From Meridianimarinicoccus aquatilis (GTDB taxonomy: Bacteria; Pseudomonadota; Alphaproteobacteria; Rhodobacterales; Rhodobacteraceae): a stretch of DNA of 36,689 nucleotides. Positions 1 to 9,200 of this stretch are shown one piece after another. Numbering within the stretch: position 1 is the first letter of the stretch; each line of letters starts with the position of its first letter. The stretch spans positions 1-36,689 of the forward strand of contig NZ_SMZO01000034.1 in assembly GCF_004358675.1 (NCBI RefSeq), read 5' to 3'. The notes under the pieces were generated by a model that worked only from the letters and a program-made list of their open reading frames with translations, searched no databases and was not told where the DNA came from. A program made the position numbers and the translations under genes.

Positions 1-1077
1 AATGTCGCGCAATTCGCCCATCTCGTCGGGGGCACAGAACGCAACCGCCGCGCCATCGGCGCCGGCGCGAGCCGTCCGGCCAATGCGGTGGACATAGTTA
101 TCAGGCACATTCGGCAGGTCGTAGTTATAGACGTGGCGCACATCTGGAATGTCGATCCCGCGCGCGGCGACATCCGTGGCAACCAGCACTTTGATGCGCC
201 CTTCGCGGAAGGACACGATGGCGCGCTCGCGCTGGCCCTGGCTGCGATTGCCGTGGATCGCGGCCACGTCGAACCCGTTGCGTTCAAGCTGGCGCGCCAG
301 ACGGTCTGCACCATGCTTGGTCCGCACGAATACCAGGGCGCGTTCTTGCTTGTGCTTGCCCATCAGGTTGATGAGCAGCTCGCTTTTGCCCTCTTTGGTG
401 ACGAAGTGCACCGACTGGTCGATCTTGTCGGCGGCTTTGCCCGGTGGGTTCACGGCCACGCGCACGGGATCGGTCAGATAGGCCTGCGCCAGTTCTGCCA
501 TCTGTTTCGGCATGGTGGCCGAGAACAGCATCGTTTGACGGTCTTTCGCCAGCAGCGGTGCGATTTTGCGCAGCGCGTGGATAAAGCCAAGGTCAAGCAT
601 CTGGTCCGCTTCGTCCAGAACGAGAAAGCGGGTTTCGTCAAGGCGCACGGCACGGCGGTCGAGCAGGTCGATCAGGCGGCCGGGCGTGGCCACCAACAGG
701 TCGGTGCCGCGCTCAAGGCGTTTGATCTGCGGATTGATGGACGCGCCGCCAACGACCAGCGCAACCTTGAGGTGCGAGCCGTCCGAGAAATCGCGAAGTG
801 CATCAGAAATCTGCTTTGCCAGCTCCCGCGTGGGCGCCAGAACAAGGCCGCGCACGGTTTTCGGGGCAGGCTTGGTGCCGACCGAAGAGATCATGTGCAC
901 CAGCGGCAGACCGAAGGCGGCGGTTTTGCCAGTTCCGGTTTGCGCAAGGCCAAGCACGTCACGGCCGTTCATGGCATGGGGGATCGCCTGCGCCTGAATC
1001 GGCGTGGGATCGGTGATTTTGAGTTCGGCCAGTTTGGCCACGAGACGGGGTGCAAGCCCCAGCATGTCGAAATCCAT
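1..1077 (-). CDS. DEAD-box ATP-dependent RNA helicase (C-terminus cut by window edge)
   Basis: RNA helicase of the DEAD-box family (RhlE/DeaD-like), expected to remodel RNA duplexes in ribosome assembly or mRNA turnover in the cytoplasm. The minus strand is open for 359 codons from the ATG at 1077 and runs off the left edge, so the end of the second RecA-like domain and any basic tail are missing. Motifs occur in family order: Q-motif PTPIQ at residues 24-28, Walker A AQTGTGKT at 45-52, then PTREL, TPGR, DEAD within VLDEADQMLDLG, SAT, and HRIGRTAR close to the edge. AAGGA lies about 10 bases before the ATG. The gene is divergent from the hydrolase-OsmC fusion. The family is certain; the subfamily cannot be settled without the tail. 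Confidence 0.95.
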   Translation of the reverse strand, partial: MDFDMLGLAPRLVAKLAELKITDPTPIQAQAIPHAMNGRDVLGLAQTGTGKTAAFGLPLVHMISSVGTKPAPKTVRGLVLAPTRELAKQISDALRDFSDGSHLKVALVVGGASINPQIKRLERGTDLLVATPGRLIDLLDRRAVRLDETRFLVLDEADQMLDLGFIHALRKIAPLLAKDRQTMLFSATMPKQMAELAQAYLTDPVRVAVNPPGKAADKIDQSVHFVTKEGKSELLINLMGKHKQERALVFVRTKHGADRLARQLERNGFDVAAIHGNRSQGQRERAIVSFREGRIKVLVATDVAARGIDIPDVRHVYNYDLPNVPDNYVHRIGRTARAGADGAAVAFCAPDEMGELRDI

Positions 1078-1472
1078 CGTCGGATCGTCCTTCATCAACC
1101 GGCAACAGCCGGTAAAAAACGGGCCAACCCGCGCCTTTCAAGCGCCGGGTGTGCCGCAGTGGTTGCGCAAGGCGATAACCGAACGGCCGGATGCCGGGGC
1201 GGGTGCCAAAGCGCCTGACCCCTGCGTGACATGGGAACCAGAGAAGATGTCAGGATCGGATCGGCCTTTTGGTGCGCCGAGGGCTGCTCACGCGGCAGCG
1301 GATCGTTGACTACTGGCCACATGGCGATTTGCGGGACCAAAGTCAACCCGCGCGCGTGCCTGAGGGCGGCGAAATGCTCCGCTGATGTCACCCTTGCGTG
1401 ACGCAGGTTTCGGATCCCTTGCCGAAACAGGCCCCGAGAGGCATGTTCAGTGCATCATCCCAGGAGGCATTG
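1078..1472. other. Divergent intergenic region, no gene
   Basis: These 395 bases separate the divergent helicase and hydrolase-OsmC genes. Open frames here have no ribosome-binding site or recognisable composition. A small dyad, GTCAC-N6-GTGAC at 1387-1402, is the only symmetry I noticed, and TGCGTGAC also occurs at 1223-1230. Promoters for both genes must lie here, but no convincing -35/-10 pair is visible. Confidence 0.5.
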
Positions 1473-2708
1473 ATGCCGACACAACGATTCACATTTCCGG
1501 GCCATGCTGGCCTGAAGCTGTCTGCGCGGCTTGATCTGCCCGAAGGTCAACACAGGGCGACCGCGTTGTTCGCCCATTGCTTTACTTGCGGCAAGGATAT
1601 TCCTGCGGCGCGGCGCATCGCGGCACGTCTCGCGTCAGCGGGCATTGCGGTGTTGCGGTTCGACTTCACGGGTCTGGGCCACAGCGAGGGCGAGTTCGAA
1701 AACACCACCTTTTCCACCAATGTCAGCGATCTGGTGGCTGCGGCGGCGGCGCTTGCCGAACGGGGAATGGCGCCCGATCTGTTGATTGGCCATTCGCTGG
1801 GCGGCGCTGCCGTGTTGGCCGCTGCTGCGCAAGTTCCCTCGGCCCGCGGTGTTGTCACGCTTGGTGCGCCGTTTGATCCGTCCCACGTCACGGAGAATTT
1901 CGAGCATGCCCTTGACGAGATCGCGCGCGACGGGAAGACGTCGGTTGATCTTGGCGGACGGCCTGTGTGCATCGGGCAAGAGTTCGTTGCCGATGTCGGG
2001 TCGGCGCAGTTGACCGATGCATTGGCGCATCTGAAAAAGGCGCTGTTGGTGATGCATGCGCCCCGTGACGAGATTGTCGGCATCGACAACGCCACCGCAA
2101 TTTTCACCGCCGCGAAGCACCCGAAAAGCTTTGTGACGCTGGATGAAGCCGACCATCTGATTTCGCGCCCGCGCGATGCGGAATACGCGGCTGAGGTCAT
2201 CGCAGCATGGTCTGTGCGGTATCTTGACCTGACCCCGCCTGCCCCGCCCCCCGGCATACCAGAGGGCGTTTTGCGCGTGGCCGAAGCGGACCCGGAGGGG
2301 TTCCTTCAGGATATCAATTCTGGTGGCAAGCATCACGCTCTTGCAGATGAGCCGCGCGCCTATGGCGGGACCGACCGGGGCATGTCGCCTTATGGCTTTT
2401 TGTCCGCCGGGCTGGGCGCATGTACGTCGATGACGATCCGGATGTACGCCCGGCGCAAGAGGTGGCCGCTTGAGTCTGTGTCGGTGGATATCACGCACAA
2501 CAAAGTTCACGCGCAAGACGCAGACACGGCCGTCAGCCCGCGCATCGACAGTTTCACGCGGGTGATCCGGCTAAAGGGCGCGCTGAGCACGGATCAGCGG
2601 TTGCGGCTTCTTGAAATCGCGGACAAGTGCCCTGTGCACCGCACGCTGGAGGCCGGTGCGAAGGTGGTGACCCAGCTTGCCGATGACCCGGTGACTACAA
2701 CCGCCTAG
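1473..2708 (+). CDS. Alpha/beta hydrolase - OsmC family fusion protein
   Basis: A 411-residue protein joining two enzyme-like domains. Residues 1 to about 255 are an alpha/beta hydrolase with nucleophile elbow GHSLGG (Ser108), an acid in PRDEIV and a His in DEADHLIS. Residues about 270-411 are an OsmC/Ohr-type domain keeping the two redox cysteines, Cys317 (LGACTSM) and Cys386 (KCPVHRT). OsmC proteins reduce organic hydroperoxides, so a role in oxidative-stress detoxification is likely; what the hydrolase adds is unknown. The frame is open upstream to a GTG at 1398, but AGGAGG at 1462-1467, five bases before the ATG at 1473, decides the start. This fused architecture is known in proteobacteria. 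The gene is convergent with uvrA and stands alone. Confidence 0.92.
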   Translation: MPTQRFTFPGHAGLKLSARLDLPEGQHRATALFAHCFTCGKDIPAARRIAARLASAGIAVLRFDFTGLGHSEGEFENTTFSTNVSDLVAAAAALAERGMAPDLLIGHSLGGAAVLAAAAQVPSARGVVTLGAPFDPSHVTENFEHALDEIARDGKTSVDLGGRPVCIGQEFVADVGSAQLTDALAHLKKALLVMHAPRDEIVGIDNATAIFTAAKHPKSFVTLDEADHLISRPRDAEYAAEVIAAWSVRYLDLTPPAPPPGIPEGVLRVAEADPEGFLQDINSGGKHHALADEPRAYGGTDRGMSPYGFLSAGLGACTSMTIRMYARRKRWPLESVSVDITHNKVHAQDADTAVSPRIDSFTRVIRLKGALSTDQRLRLLEIADKCPVHRTLEAGAKVVTQLADDPVTTTA

Positions 2709-2752
2709 GCCGGTCGTCAGTCGATGATTAAGGCGCAACAATAGTCTGATAC

Positions 2753-2780
2753 GCGGCGCGGTGATCTGGTCTCGCGCCGC
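2753..2780. terminator. GC-rich inverted repeat between convergent genes
   Basis: A perfect 8-base inverted repeat, GCGGCGCG (2753-2760) and CGCGCCGC (2773-2780) with a 12-base loop, lies between the ends of the hydrolase-OsmC gene and uvrA. It is placed to act as a terminator for both directions, but neither side has a clear T-run, so intrinsic termination is uncertain. Confidence 0.45.
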
Positions 2781-2814
2781 TTGTGCATTGATGGACCCGC
2801 CGGGTGTTGCCGGG

Positions 2815-5697
2815 TTACTCAGCCGCCACGCGCCGCGCCGCAAGCATCGGCTTGAGATAATGACCGGTGTGGCTTTGTTCGACCTCGGCCACCGTTTCAG
2901 GCGTGCCTGTCGCCACCACGGTGCCGCCGCCGTCGCCGCCTTCGGGGCCAATATCTATCAGCCAATCGGCAGTTTTGATCACATCGAGATTGTGCTCGAT
3001 GACAACGACCGAATTCCCCTGCTCCACCAATTCGTGAAGCACTTCGAGTAACTTGCGCACGTCTTCGAAATGCAGGCCGGTTGTCGGCTCGTCCAGAATA
3101 TACAGCGTGCGGCCCGTTGCGCGCTTGGACAGTTCTTTGGACAGTTTCACGCGTTGCGCTTCGCCGCCCGACAAAGTCGTCGCCTGTTGGCCAACCTTGA
3201 TATAGCCCAGCCCGACCCGCACCAGTGCATCCATCTTTTCACGGATCGACGGCACAGCCTGAAAGAAGCTTTGCGCATCTTCGACGGTCATATCCAGCAC
3301 ATCGGCGATGGATTTGCCTTTGAACCGCACTTCAAGGGTTTCGCGATTGTACCGGGCGCCCTTGCACGTTTCACATTCCACATACACGTCGGGCAGAAAG
3401 TGCATTTCGATCTTGATAACGCCATCGCCCTGACACGCCTCGCAGCGGCCACCCTTGACGTTGAAGCTGAACCGCCCCGGTTTATACCCGCGCGCCTTGG
3501 CCTCGGGCAGACCGGCGAACCAGTCGCGAATCGGCGTAAACGCCCCGGTATAGGTGGCGGGGTTCGACCGGGGCGTGCGCCCAATGGGCCGCTGGTCGAT
3601 GTCGATGACCTTATCCAGATGCTCCAGCCCCTTGATCGTCTCGCACGGCGCTGGCGTCTGCCGCGCCCCGTTGAGCCGCATGGAGGCCGTCTTGAACAGC
3701 GTTTCAATGGTCAGCGTGGATTTTCCGCCCCCTGACACGCCCGTTACGCAGACAAACTTGCCCAGCGGAAAGTCGACCGTCACATTCTTGAGGTTGTTGC
3801 CCGTCGCGCCCTTCACGGTGATCTTCTTGGCCTTGCCTTTGCCCTTGCGCCGGATGGCGGGCACCGGAATTTCGCGTGTTCCTGCAAGGTATTGGCCCGT
3901 GACGGATGCCTCGTTGGCGATGATTTCGGCAGGCGTGCCCTTGGCGACGACCTGCCCACCATGCACCCCTGCACCGGGGCCGATGTCAAAGACGTAATCC
4001 GCCTCGCGAATGGCTTCTTCGTCGTGCTCAACGACAATCACCGTATTGCCTTGATCGCGCAGGTTCTTGAGCGTTGTAAGAAGACGGTCATTGTCGCGCT
4101 GGTGCAAACCGATGGATGGCTCGTCGAGCACATAAAGCACCCCGGTCAACCCGCTGCCGATCTGACTGGCAAGGCGGATGCGCTGGGATTCCCCGCCCGA
4201 CAGCGTGCCGGCGTTGCGCGACAGCGTCAGGTATTCAAGCCCGACATTGTTCAGAAACCCAAGCCGTTCACGGATTTCCTTGAGGATCGCACGCGCGATT
4301 TCGTTCTTTTGCACACTCAGCGATGCAGGCACGCTTTCGCACCAATCAAACGCTTGTCGGATCGACATTTCGACCACCTGCCCCACATGCAGGCCGGCGA
4401 TTTTCACGGCCAGCGCTTCGGGGCGCAGGCGGTAGCCTTCGCAGGTGCCGCAAGAGCGGTTGTTCTGATAGCGTTCGAATTCTTCGCGGACCCAGTTGCT
4501 GTCAGTTTCGCGATAGCGCCGTTGCATGTTGGGGATCACGCCTTCGAACACACGGCTGACCTGATAGACCCGCCCGGCTTCGTCATAGCGGAAGGTGATC
4601 TCTTCGTCGCCGGACCCATGCAGGAACACTTGTTGCACATGGGCGGGCAACTTGCCCCACGGCGTGCGGCTGTTGAATTCATAGTGCTTGGCGATGGCTT
4701 CGATGGTTTGCAGGAAATACGGTGACTTCCCCTTGCGCCAAGGGGCCAGCGCCCCGTTTTCAAGGGTGAGCGCACTATCAGGGACGACCAGCTTTTCGTC
4801 GAAGAACAGCTCAACGCCAAGCCCGCCGCAATCCGGGCAGGCCCCAAACGGCGCGTTGAAGGAAAACAGGCGCGGTTCGATTTCGGGAATCGTGAACCCC
4901 GACACGGGACAGGCGAAGTTTTCTGAAAATGTCAGGCGCTCTGGCTCTGGGGCCTCTTCACCGTCTGCGGCACGGGGGGCAGTTTCCAGAACTGCGATAC
5001 CGTCGGCCAGATCAAGCGCGGTGCGGAAACTGTCGGCCAGCCGCGTTTCCAGCCCATCGCGAACGATGATGCGGTCCACGACGACGTCGATGTCATGGCG
5101 GAACTTCTTGTCGAGCTTGGGCGGCTCGTCCAGATCGTAGAATTCGCCATCCACCTTGACGCGCTGAAACCCCTGCTTGCGGAGTTCCAGAAATTCCTTG
5201 CGGTATTCGCCCTTTCGGTCGCGGATGATGGGGGCGAGCAGAAAGCCGCGTGTCCCCTCCTCCAACGCCATGACGCGGTCCACCATGTCCTGAACCTGCT
5301 GCGCCTCGATGGGCTCGCCGGTGGCGGGGCTGTAGGGCGTCCCTGCCCGCGCAAACAACAGGCGCATGTAGTCGTAGATTTCGGTGACCGTGCCCACTGT
5401 TGAGCGGGGGTTCTTGCTGGTGGTCTTTTGTTCGATGGAAATCGCCGGGGACAGGCCGCTGATATGGTCCACATCGGGTTTTTGCATCATGTCGAGAAAC
5501 TGCCGCGCATAGGCAGACAGCGATTCCACATAGCGGCGCTGCCCCTCGGCATAAATCGTGTCGAAGGCGAGGCTGGATTTGCCCGACCCGGACAGGCCGG
5601 TGATCACCACAAGCTGATCGCGCGGAATATCCACATCGATGCTCTTGAGATTGTGCTCGCGCGCGCCGCGCACTTCGATGTTCTTAAGTTCAGCCAT
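2815..5697 (-). CDS. uvrA: UvrABC system protein A (excinuclease ATPase)
   Basis: Damage-recognition ATPase of nucleotide excision repair; the UvrA dimer loads UvrB onto lesions. At 960 residues it has family length. Two ABC ATPase modules are visible: Walker A GLSGSGKS at 34-41 and GVSGGGKS around 655, and signatures LSGGESQR and LSGGEAQR. The C-terminal zinc module is complete (CEAC and CETC pairs). The first zinc module reads CPVS where enterobacterial UvrA has CPxC, leaving three of its four cysteines. The start ATG at 5697 has GGAAGGGA upstream. A LexA box 68 bases before the start (5765-5779) indicates SOS induction. The gene lies 121 bases after nadE on the same strand. Confidence 0.98.
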   Translation of the reverse strand: MAELKNIEVRGAREHNLKSIDVDIPRDQLVVITGLSGSGKSSLAFDTIYAEGQRRYVESLSAYARQFLDMMQKPDVDHISGLSPAISIEQKTTSKNPRSTVGTVTEIYDYMRLLFARAGTPYSPATGEPIEAQQVQDMVDRVMALEEGTRGFLLAPIIRDRKGEYRKEFLELRKQGFQRVKVDGEFYDLDEPPKLDKKFRHDIDVVVDRIIVRDGLETRLADSFRTALDLADGIAVLETAPRAADGEEAPEPERLTFSENFACPVSGFTIPEIEPRLFSFNAPFGACPDCGGLGVELFFDEKLVVPDSALTLENGALAPWRKGKSPYFLQTIEAIAKHYEFNSRTPWGKLPAHVQQVFLHGSGDEEITFRYDEAGRVYQVSRVFEGVIPNMQRRYRETDSNWVREEFERYQNNRSCGTCEGYRLRPEALAVKIAGLHVGQVVEMSIRQAFDWCESVPASLSVQKNEIARAILKEIRERLGFLNNVGLEYLTLSRNAGTLSGGESQRIRLASQIGSGLTGVLYVLDEPSIGLHQRDNDRLLTTLKNLRDQGNTVIVVEHDEEAIREADYVFDIGPGAGVHGGQVVAKGTPAEIIANEASVTGQYLAGTREIPVPAIRRKGKGKAKKITVKGATGNNLKNVTVDFPLGKFVCVTGVSGGGKSTLTIETLFKTASMRLNGARQTPAPCETIKGLEHLDKVIDIDQRPIGRTPRSNPATYTGAFTPIRDWFAGLPEAKARGYKPGRFSFNVKGGRCEACQGDGVIKIEMHFLPDVYVECETCKGARYNRETLEVRFKGKSIADVLDMTVEDAQSFFQAVPSIREKMDALVRVGLGYIKVGQQATTLSGGEAQRVKLSKELSKRATGRTLYILDEPTTGLHFEDVRKLLEVLHELVEQGNSVVVIEHNLDVIKTADWLIDIGPEGGDGGGTVVATGTPETVAEVEQSHTGHYLKPMLAARRVAAE

Positions 5698-5764
5698 GGT
5701 GCGAGTCCCTTCCGGTCAGACGCAAAGGTAGCGGTGCTGGCCGCGCTCTCCAACCAAAAAATGC

Positions 5765-5779
5765 GAACAAAAAGTGAAC
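5765..5779 (-). promoter_or_regulatory. LexA/SOS box of alphaproteobacterial type
   Basis: The plus strand reads GAAC-AAAAAGT-GAAC, that is GTTC-N7-GTTC on the uvrA coding strand. This matches the direct-repeat LexA operator known from Rhodobacter and other alphaproteobacteria exactly in both half-sites and spacing. It lies 68 bases upstream of the uvrA start, where a repressor would block the uvrA promoter. Confidence 0.85.
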
Positions 5780-5808
5780 GCCCGCATTCAAGTTCATATT
5801 TCGGGCGT
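5778..5808 (-). terminator. Hairpin after nadE, possible weak terminator
   Basis: ACGCCCG (5778-5784) and CGGGCGT (5802-5808) form a perfect 7-base stem with a 17-base loop, just after the nadE stop. On the minus strand the stem is followed by TCAC and then TTTTT, so it could terminate nadE transcripts. The stem overlaps the distal GAAC of the LexA box by two bases. Confidence 0.4.
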
Positions 5809-5818
5809 ATCATAGTGC

Positions 5819-7477
5819 TTAGCTGGTGTCTCGCCACCGGTTTGCGATGGGGTACCGCCGATCCAGCCAGAACGACCGCTTTGACAACCGGGCACCCGGA
5901 GCGGCCTGATAGCGTTTGTATTCGCTGATATACACAAGGTGTTCGATCCGCTTCACCGTCTCGCGATCAATCCCCGTCGCAACCACATCGGCGACAGACG
6001 CGTCTTCGTCCACCAGCATCGTCAGAATGCGGTCAAGCACCGGATAGGGCGGCAGGCTGTCTTCGTCTTTCTGGTCTTCGCGCAATTCCGCGGTGGGGGG
6101 TTTCGTGATGATCTGCGGGGGAATAACCTCGCCCGCAGGCCCCTTCATCCAGTCACGGTGGTTTTCATTGCGCCAGCGGCAGATGTCGAACACGCGGGTC
6201 TTGTAGAGATCCTTGATCGGATTGTAGCCCCCCGCCATATCGCCATAAATTGTCGAATAGCCGACCGCGACTTCGGATTTGTTGCCCGTGGTCAGCAGCA
6301 TCTCGCCGAACTTGTTGGACAGCGCCATCAGCAGCACACCGCGCAGGCGGCTTTGCATGTTTTCTTCGGTCAGGTCCGGCGCGCGCCCTTCGAACAGCGG
6401 CGCAAGCGTGGCGCTGACCGCATCAACCGGGCCGCTGATCGGCAAGCTGTCGAGCCGCGTGCCAACCCGCCCGGCAAGATCGGCCGCATCGTCAAGCGAC
6501 GGCTGAGACGTGTATTTCGACGGCAGCATGACACAGCGCACGTTTTCCGGCCCCAGCGCATCCGCAGCGATGACCGCCACGATTGCACTGTCGACGCCGC
6601 CGGACAGGCCAAGAACCACTTTGGAAAACCCGGTCTTCGCCAGATAGTCGCGCAGGCCAAGCTGCATCGCGTGGTAATCCTGCTCCAATGACGACGGCCG
6701 CGGCGAAACCGGGCCATCCACGATGCGCCACCCTTCTGTTCCCTGCTCCAGATCCACATGGGTCACGTCCGGTATGAAATCAGCACATTGAAACGCCAGT
6801 TTTCCGCCGGGGTTCAACCCGAAGCTGCCACCGTCAAAGACCTGATCATCCTGCCCGCCAATCATGTTCAGATACAGCAGCGGCAGGCCGGTTTCGACAA
6901 CACGGGCCACCATATGCGACAAGCGTTCATCGTGCTTGTCCCTGTGATAGGGCGATCCGTTCGGCACCAGCAAAATCTCTGCCCCGGATTCGGCCTGCGC
7001 TTCGGCGACATCCCCGCTCCAGGCGTCTTCGCAAATCGGCATCCCGATACGCAGCGGCCCAATCCGCACCGGCCCGTTGATCGGCCCTTCGGAATACAGA
7101 CGCACTTCGTCGAACACATCCGTGTTCGGCAGCTTGTGCTTCAGCACGCGGGCCACGACCCGGCCGCTCTCGCAGATGTGATAGGCGTTATACAGCTTGC
7201 CATCCTGATACAGCGGGCCACCGATCGCCAGCGCCGGGCCGTCTGCACAGTCGGCCGCAAGCGCCTCTATCCGGGCCATGGCATCCGTGACAAAGGCGTG
7301 TTTGCGCACAAGGTCCTGAATTTGATACCCCGTGATGAACATTTCGGGCAGCGCAACAAGCCCCGCTCCGGCCAAGCGCCCTTGGTTCCAAGCGTCTTTT
7401 GCCTGCGCCGCATTGGCGGCAAGGTCCCCGACAGCAGGGTTGAGTTGCGCCAGCGTGATGCGGAAGGTGTCGGCCAT
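5819..7477 (-). CDS. nadE: Glutamine-dependent NAD(+) synthetase
   Basis: Last step of NAD synthesis: amidation of nicotinic acid adenine dinucleotide using ammonia from glutamine. The 552-residue protein has the two-domain form. The N-terminal nitrilase-type glutaminase has the triad Glu45 (LPEMFITG), Lys113 (KHKLPN) and Cys149 (MPICEDAW). The C-terminal synthetase has the PP-loop GLSGGVDS at about 290-297 and the YSTIYGDMAGGYNPIKD segment. The glutaminase domain means it can use glutamine, unlike short NadE proteins that need ammonia. Start ATG at 7477 is preceded by AAAGGAG. It is divergent from the MORN gene and co-directional with uvrA. Confidence 0.97.
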   Translation of the reverse strand: MADTFRITLAQLNPAVGDLAANAAQAKDAWNQGRLAGAGLVALPEMFITGYQIQDLVRKHAFVTDAMARIEALAADCADGPALAIGGPLYQDGKLYNAYHICESGRVVARVLKHKLPNTDVFDEVRLYSEGPINGPVRIGPLRIGMPICEDAWSGDVAEAQAESGAEILLVPNGSPYHRDKHDERLSHMVARVVETGLPLLYLNMIGGQDDQVFDGGSFGLNPGGKLAFQCADFIPDVTHVDLEQGTEGWRIVDGPVSPRPSSLEQDYHAMQLGLRDYLAKTGFSKVVLGLSGGVDSAIVAVIAADALGPENVRCVMLPSKYTSQPSLDDAADLAGRVGTRLDSLPISGPVDAVSATLAPLFEGRAPDLTEENMQSRLRGVLLMALSNKFGEMLLTTGNKSEVAVGYSTIYGDMAGGYNPIKDLYKTRVFDICRWRNENHRDWMKGPAGEVIPPQIITKPPTAELREDQKDEDSLPPYPVLDRILTMLVDEDASVADVVATGIDRETVKRIEHLVYISEYKRYQAAPGARLSKRSFWLDRRYPIANRWRDTS

Positions 7478-7639
7478 CTGCGATACTCCTTTGCGGGCTA
7501 TTTAAGCCGCTCGCGCAGGATGTGAAACCCGCCAAACGCCGCCGACTGTGCGTCTTGTCAAAGGCTGGATTGTTGCCCCTTTCGCAGCGATGATCTAGCA
7601 CAGGGGGGAACAGGTGGATCACCACGGGGACTTGCGGGC

Positions 7640-9172
7640 ATGGCGGCGGCACAACGACACGGGAAATTGGCGATACTTGCAACAGCTCTTGTGCTGACAA
7701 GCTGGGCTGCACACGCGCAGGACAGCGCCCAGATCGTCACGCAACAATATGCCAATGGCGGCGTTTTCGAAGGCACCATGAAAGATGGCAAACCCAATGG
7801 ACAGGGCCGGTACATTCTGCCGGGTGGGTACGTCTATGAGGGCGACTGGCTGGACGGTGCCCGAACCGGCCAAGGGCGCGCCACATTCGTAGATGGGGCC
7901 ACCTATGAGGGCGGGTTTCTGGAAGGCCAGCCGCATGGGCGGGGGCAGATTTCCCTGCTGGACGGGTCTGTCATCATTGGCGACTGGCAAAACGGTGCGC
8001 TGCATGGCGATGCCACGGCCACGTATGCCGATGGGTCGGTCTATCAGGGGCAGTTTGTCGAGAATCAGCGCGAAGGGCCCGGCGTGTGGACGCGGCCAGA
8101 GGGGTATGTCTATGACGGCGGCTGGCAGGCGGGTCTGCGCAGCGGCACAGCAGAGATCACCTATCCCGACGGGGCGCGCTATGTCGGGGACATGCGCAGC
8201 GACAAGCGCAACGGCAACGGCAGGCTGACCATTCCCGATGGGTTCACCTATGACGGGGCGTGGGTCGATGACCAGATGAGCGGCTTTGGCCGGGTCACGT
8301 ATGTCAACGGCGATGTCTATGAAGGCGTGCTGGTTCAAGGACGCCGCGAAGGCAACGGCAAGATGACCTATGCCAATAGTGACGTGTACGAGGGCGCATT
8401 CTCGGCCGATCAGCGCAATGGCATCGGCACCTTTCGCGGCACGGACGGCTATCTTTACGTCGGCGATTGGCTGGACGGCCAGCACAATGGCGAAGGGCGG
8501 CTGATTTACCCGGACGGGTCCATCTATGAAGGCACCTTTGCCTGGAACCTTCCCGACGGCGAAGGGCGCATCACCTATCCCGATGGTGACAGCTATACCG
8601 GCACATGGCTGAAAGGCGTCATCGACGGGCGCGGCGTGAGCCGACGGGCCAATGGCGTCGTCTATGAAGGCGAATTTTCCGGTGGCCAGCAGCATGGTTC
8701 CGGAGTTCTGACAGCGCCGGATGGGTATAGGTATGACGGCGAGTGGGACAATGGTGTGCGCAGTGGTTCCGGCCGCGCCGTCTATGCGGACGGAACGACC
8801 TATGAGGGCGGGTTCCGCAATGACCTGTTCCACGGCTCCGGTACGATGACCACACCGGGCGGCATGACCTATAGCGGTGACTGGCTCGACGGTGCGATCA
8901 CCGGCGAGGGCCGGGCCGACTATGCCACTGGCGATGTGTACGAGGGCGGATTTGTCGGCGGCAAGCGCGAAGGCACGGGCACACTGACCTACACCACCGG
9001 CGAGGTACTTTCGGGCACATGGCGCAACGGTGTTCTGGTAGAAAGCAACGCCCCGGCCGTGCCCGATGCCACGGCAGCAGAAGGTGCAGAAGCCGAGCCA
9101 GACGCCCCTGCTCTGCCCGAGCCCACAACACCTGTTCCGCCGCCTGCGGCCCCAAACCCGGACGCGCAATAG
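7640..9172 (+). CDS. Exported MORN-repeat protein
   Basis: A 510-residue protein with a signal peptide (basic start, hydrophobic core ILATALVLTSW, AHAQ cleavage site near residues 25-27), then about 18 tandem MORN repeats of 23 residues from about residue 35 to 470 and a partial nineteenth. Typical units are YEGDWLDGARTGQGRATF and YVGDWLDGQHNGEGRLIY. The tail is rich in Pro and Ala. MORN repeats form long beta-hairpin solenoids that bind proteins or membranes; no catalytic domain is present, so a periplasmic or surface scaffold is likely but unproven. The ATG at 7640 has GGGGA nine bases upstream. The dehalogenase fusion starts 28 bases after the stop, so the genes probably form an operon. 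Other short MORN proteins of bacteria are common; this is an unusually pure, long array. Confidence 0.9.
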   Translation: MAAAQRHGKLAILATALVLTSWAAHAQDSAQIVTQQYANGGVFEGTMKDGKPNGQGRYILPGGYVYEGDWLDGARTGQGRATFVDGATYEGGFLEGQPHGRGQISLLDGSVIIGDWQNGALHGDATATYADGSVYQGQFVENQREGPGVWTRPEGYVYDGGWQAGLRSGTAEITYPDGARYVGDMRSDKRNGNGRLTIPDGFTYDGAWVDDQMSGFGRVTYVNGDVYEGVLVQGRREGNGKMTYANSDVYEGAFSADQRNGIGTFRGTDGYLYVGDWLDGQHNGEGRLIYPDGSIYEGTFAWNLPDGEGRITYPDGDSYTGTWLKGVIDGRGVSRRANGVVYEGEFSGGQQHGSGVLTAPDGYRYDGEWDNGVRSGSGRAVYADGTTYEGGFRNDLFHGSGTMTTPGGMTYSGDWLDGAITGEGRADYATGDVYEGGFVGGKREGTGTLTYTTGEVLSGTWRNGVLVESNAPAVPDATAAEGAEAEPDAPALPEPTTPVPPPAAPNPDAQ

Positions 9173-9200
9173 CGCATCCACTCTATTTGAAGGACAGTTT

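Noticed and set aside
88-1218. A 376-codon plus-strand frame over the helicase gene
   Set aside because: Antisense to clear DEAD-box motifs; composition is that of a GC-rich shadow frame.
7619-9181. A 520-codon open frame antisense to the MORN gene
   Set aside because: The 69-base period of the MORN repeats keeps the opposite frame free of stops; its translation is a repetitive shadow with no signal, motif or ribosome-binding site.
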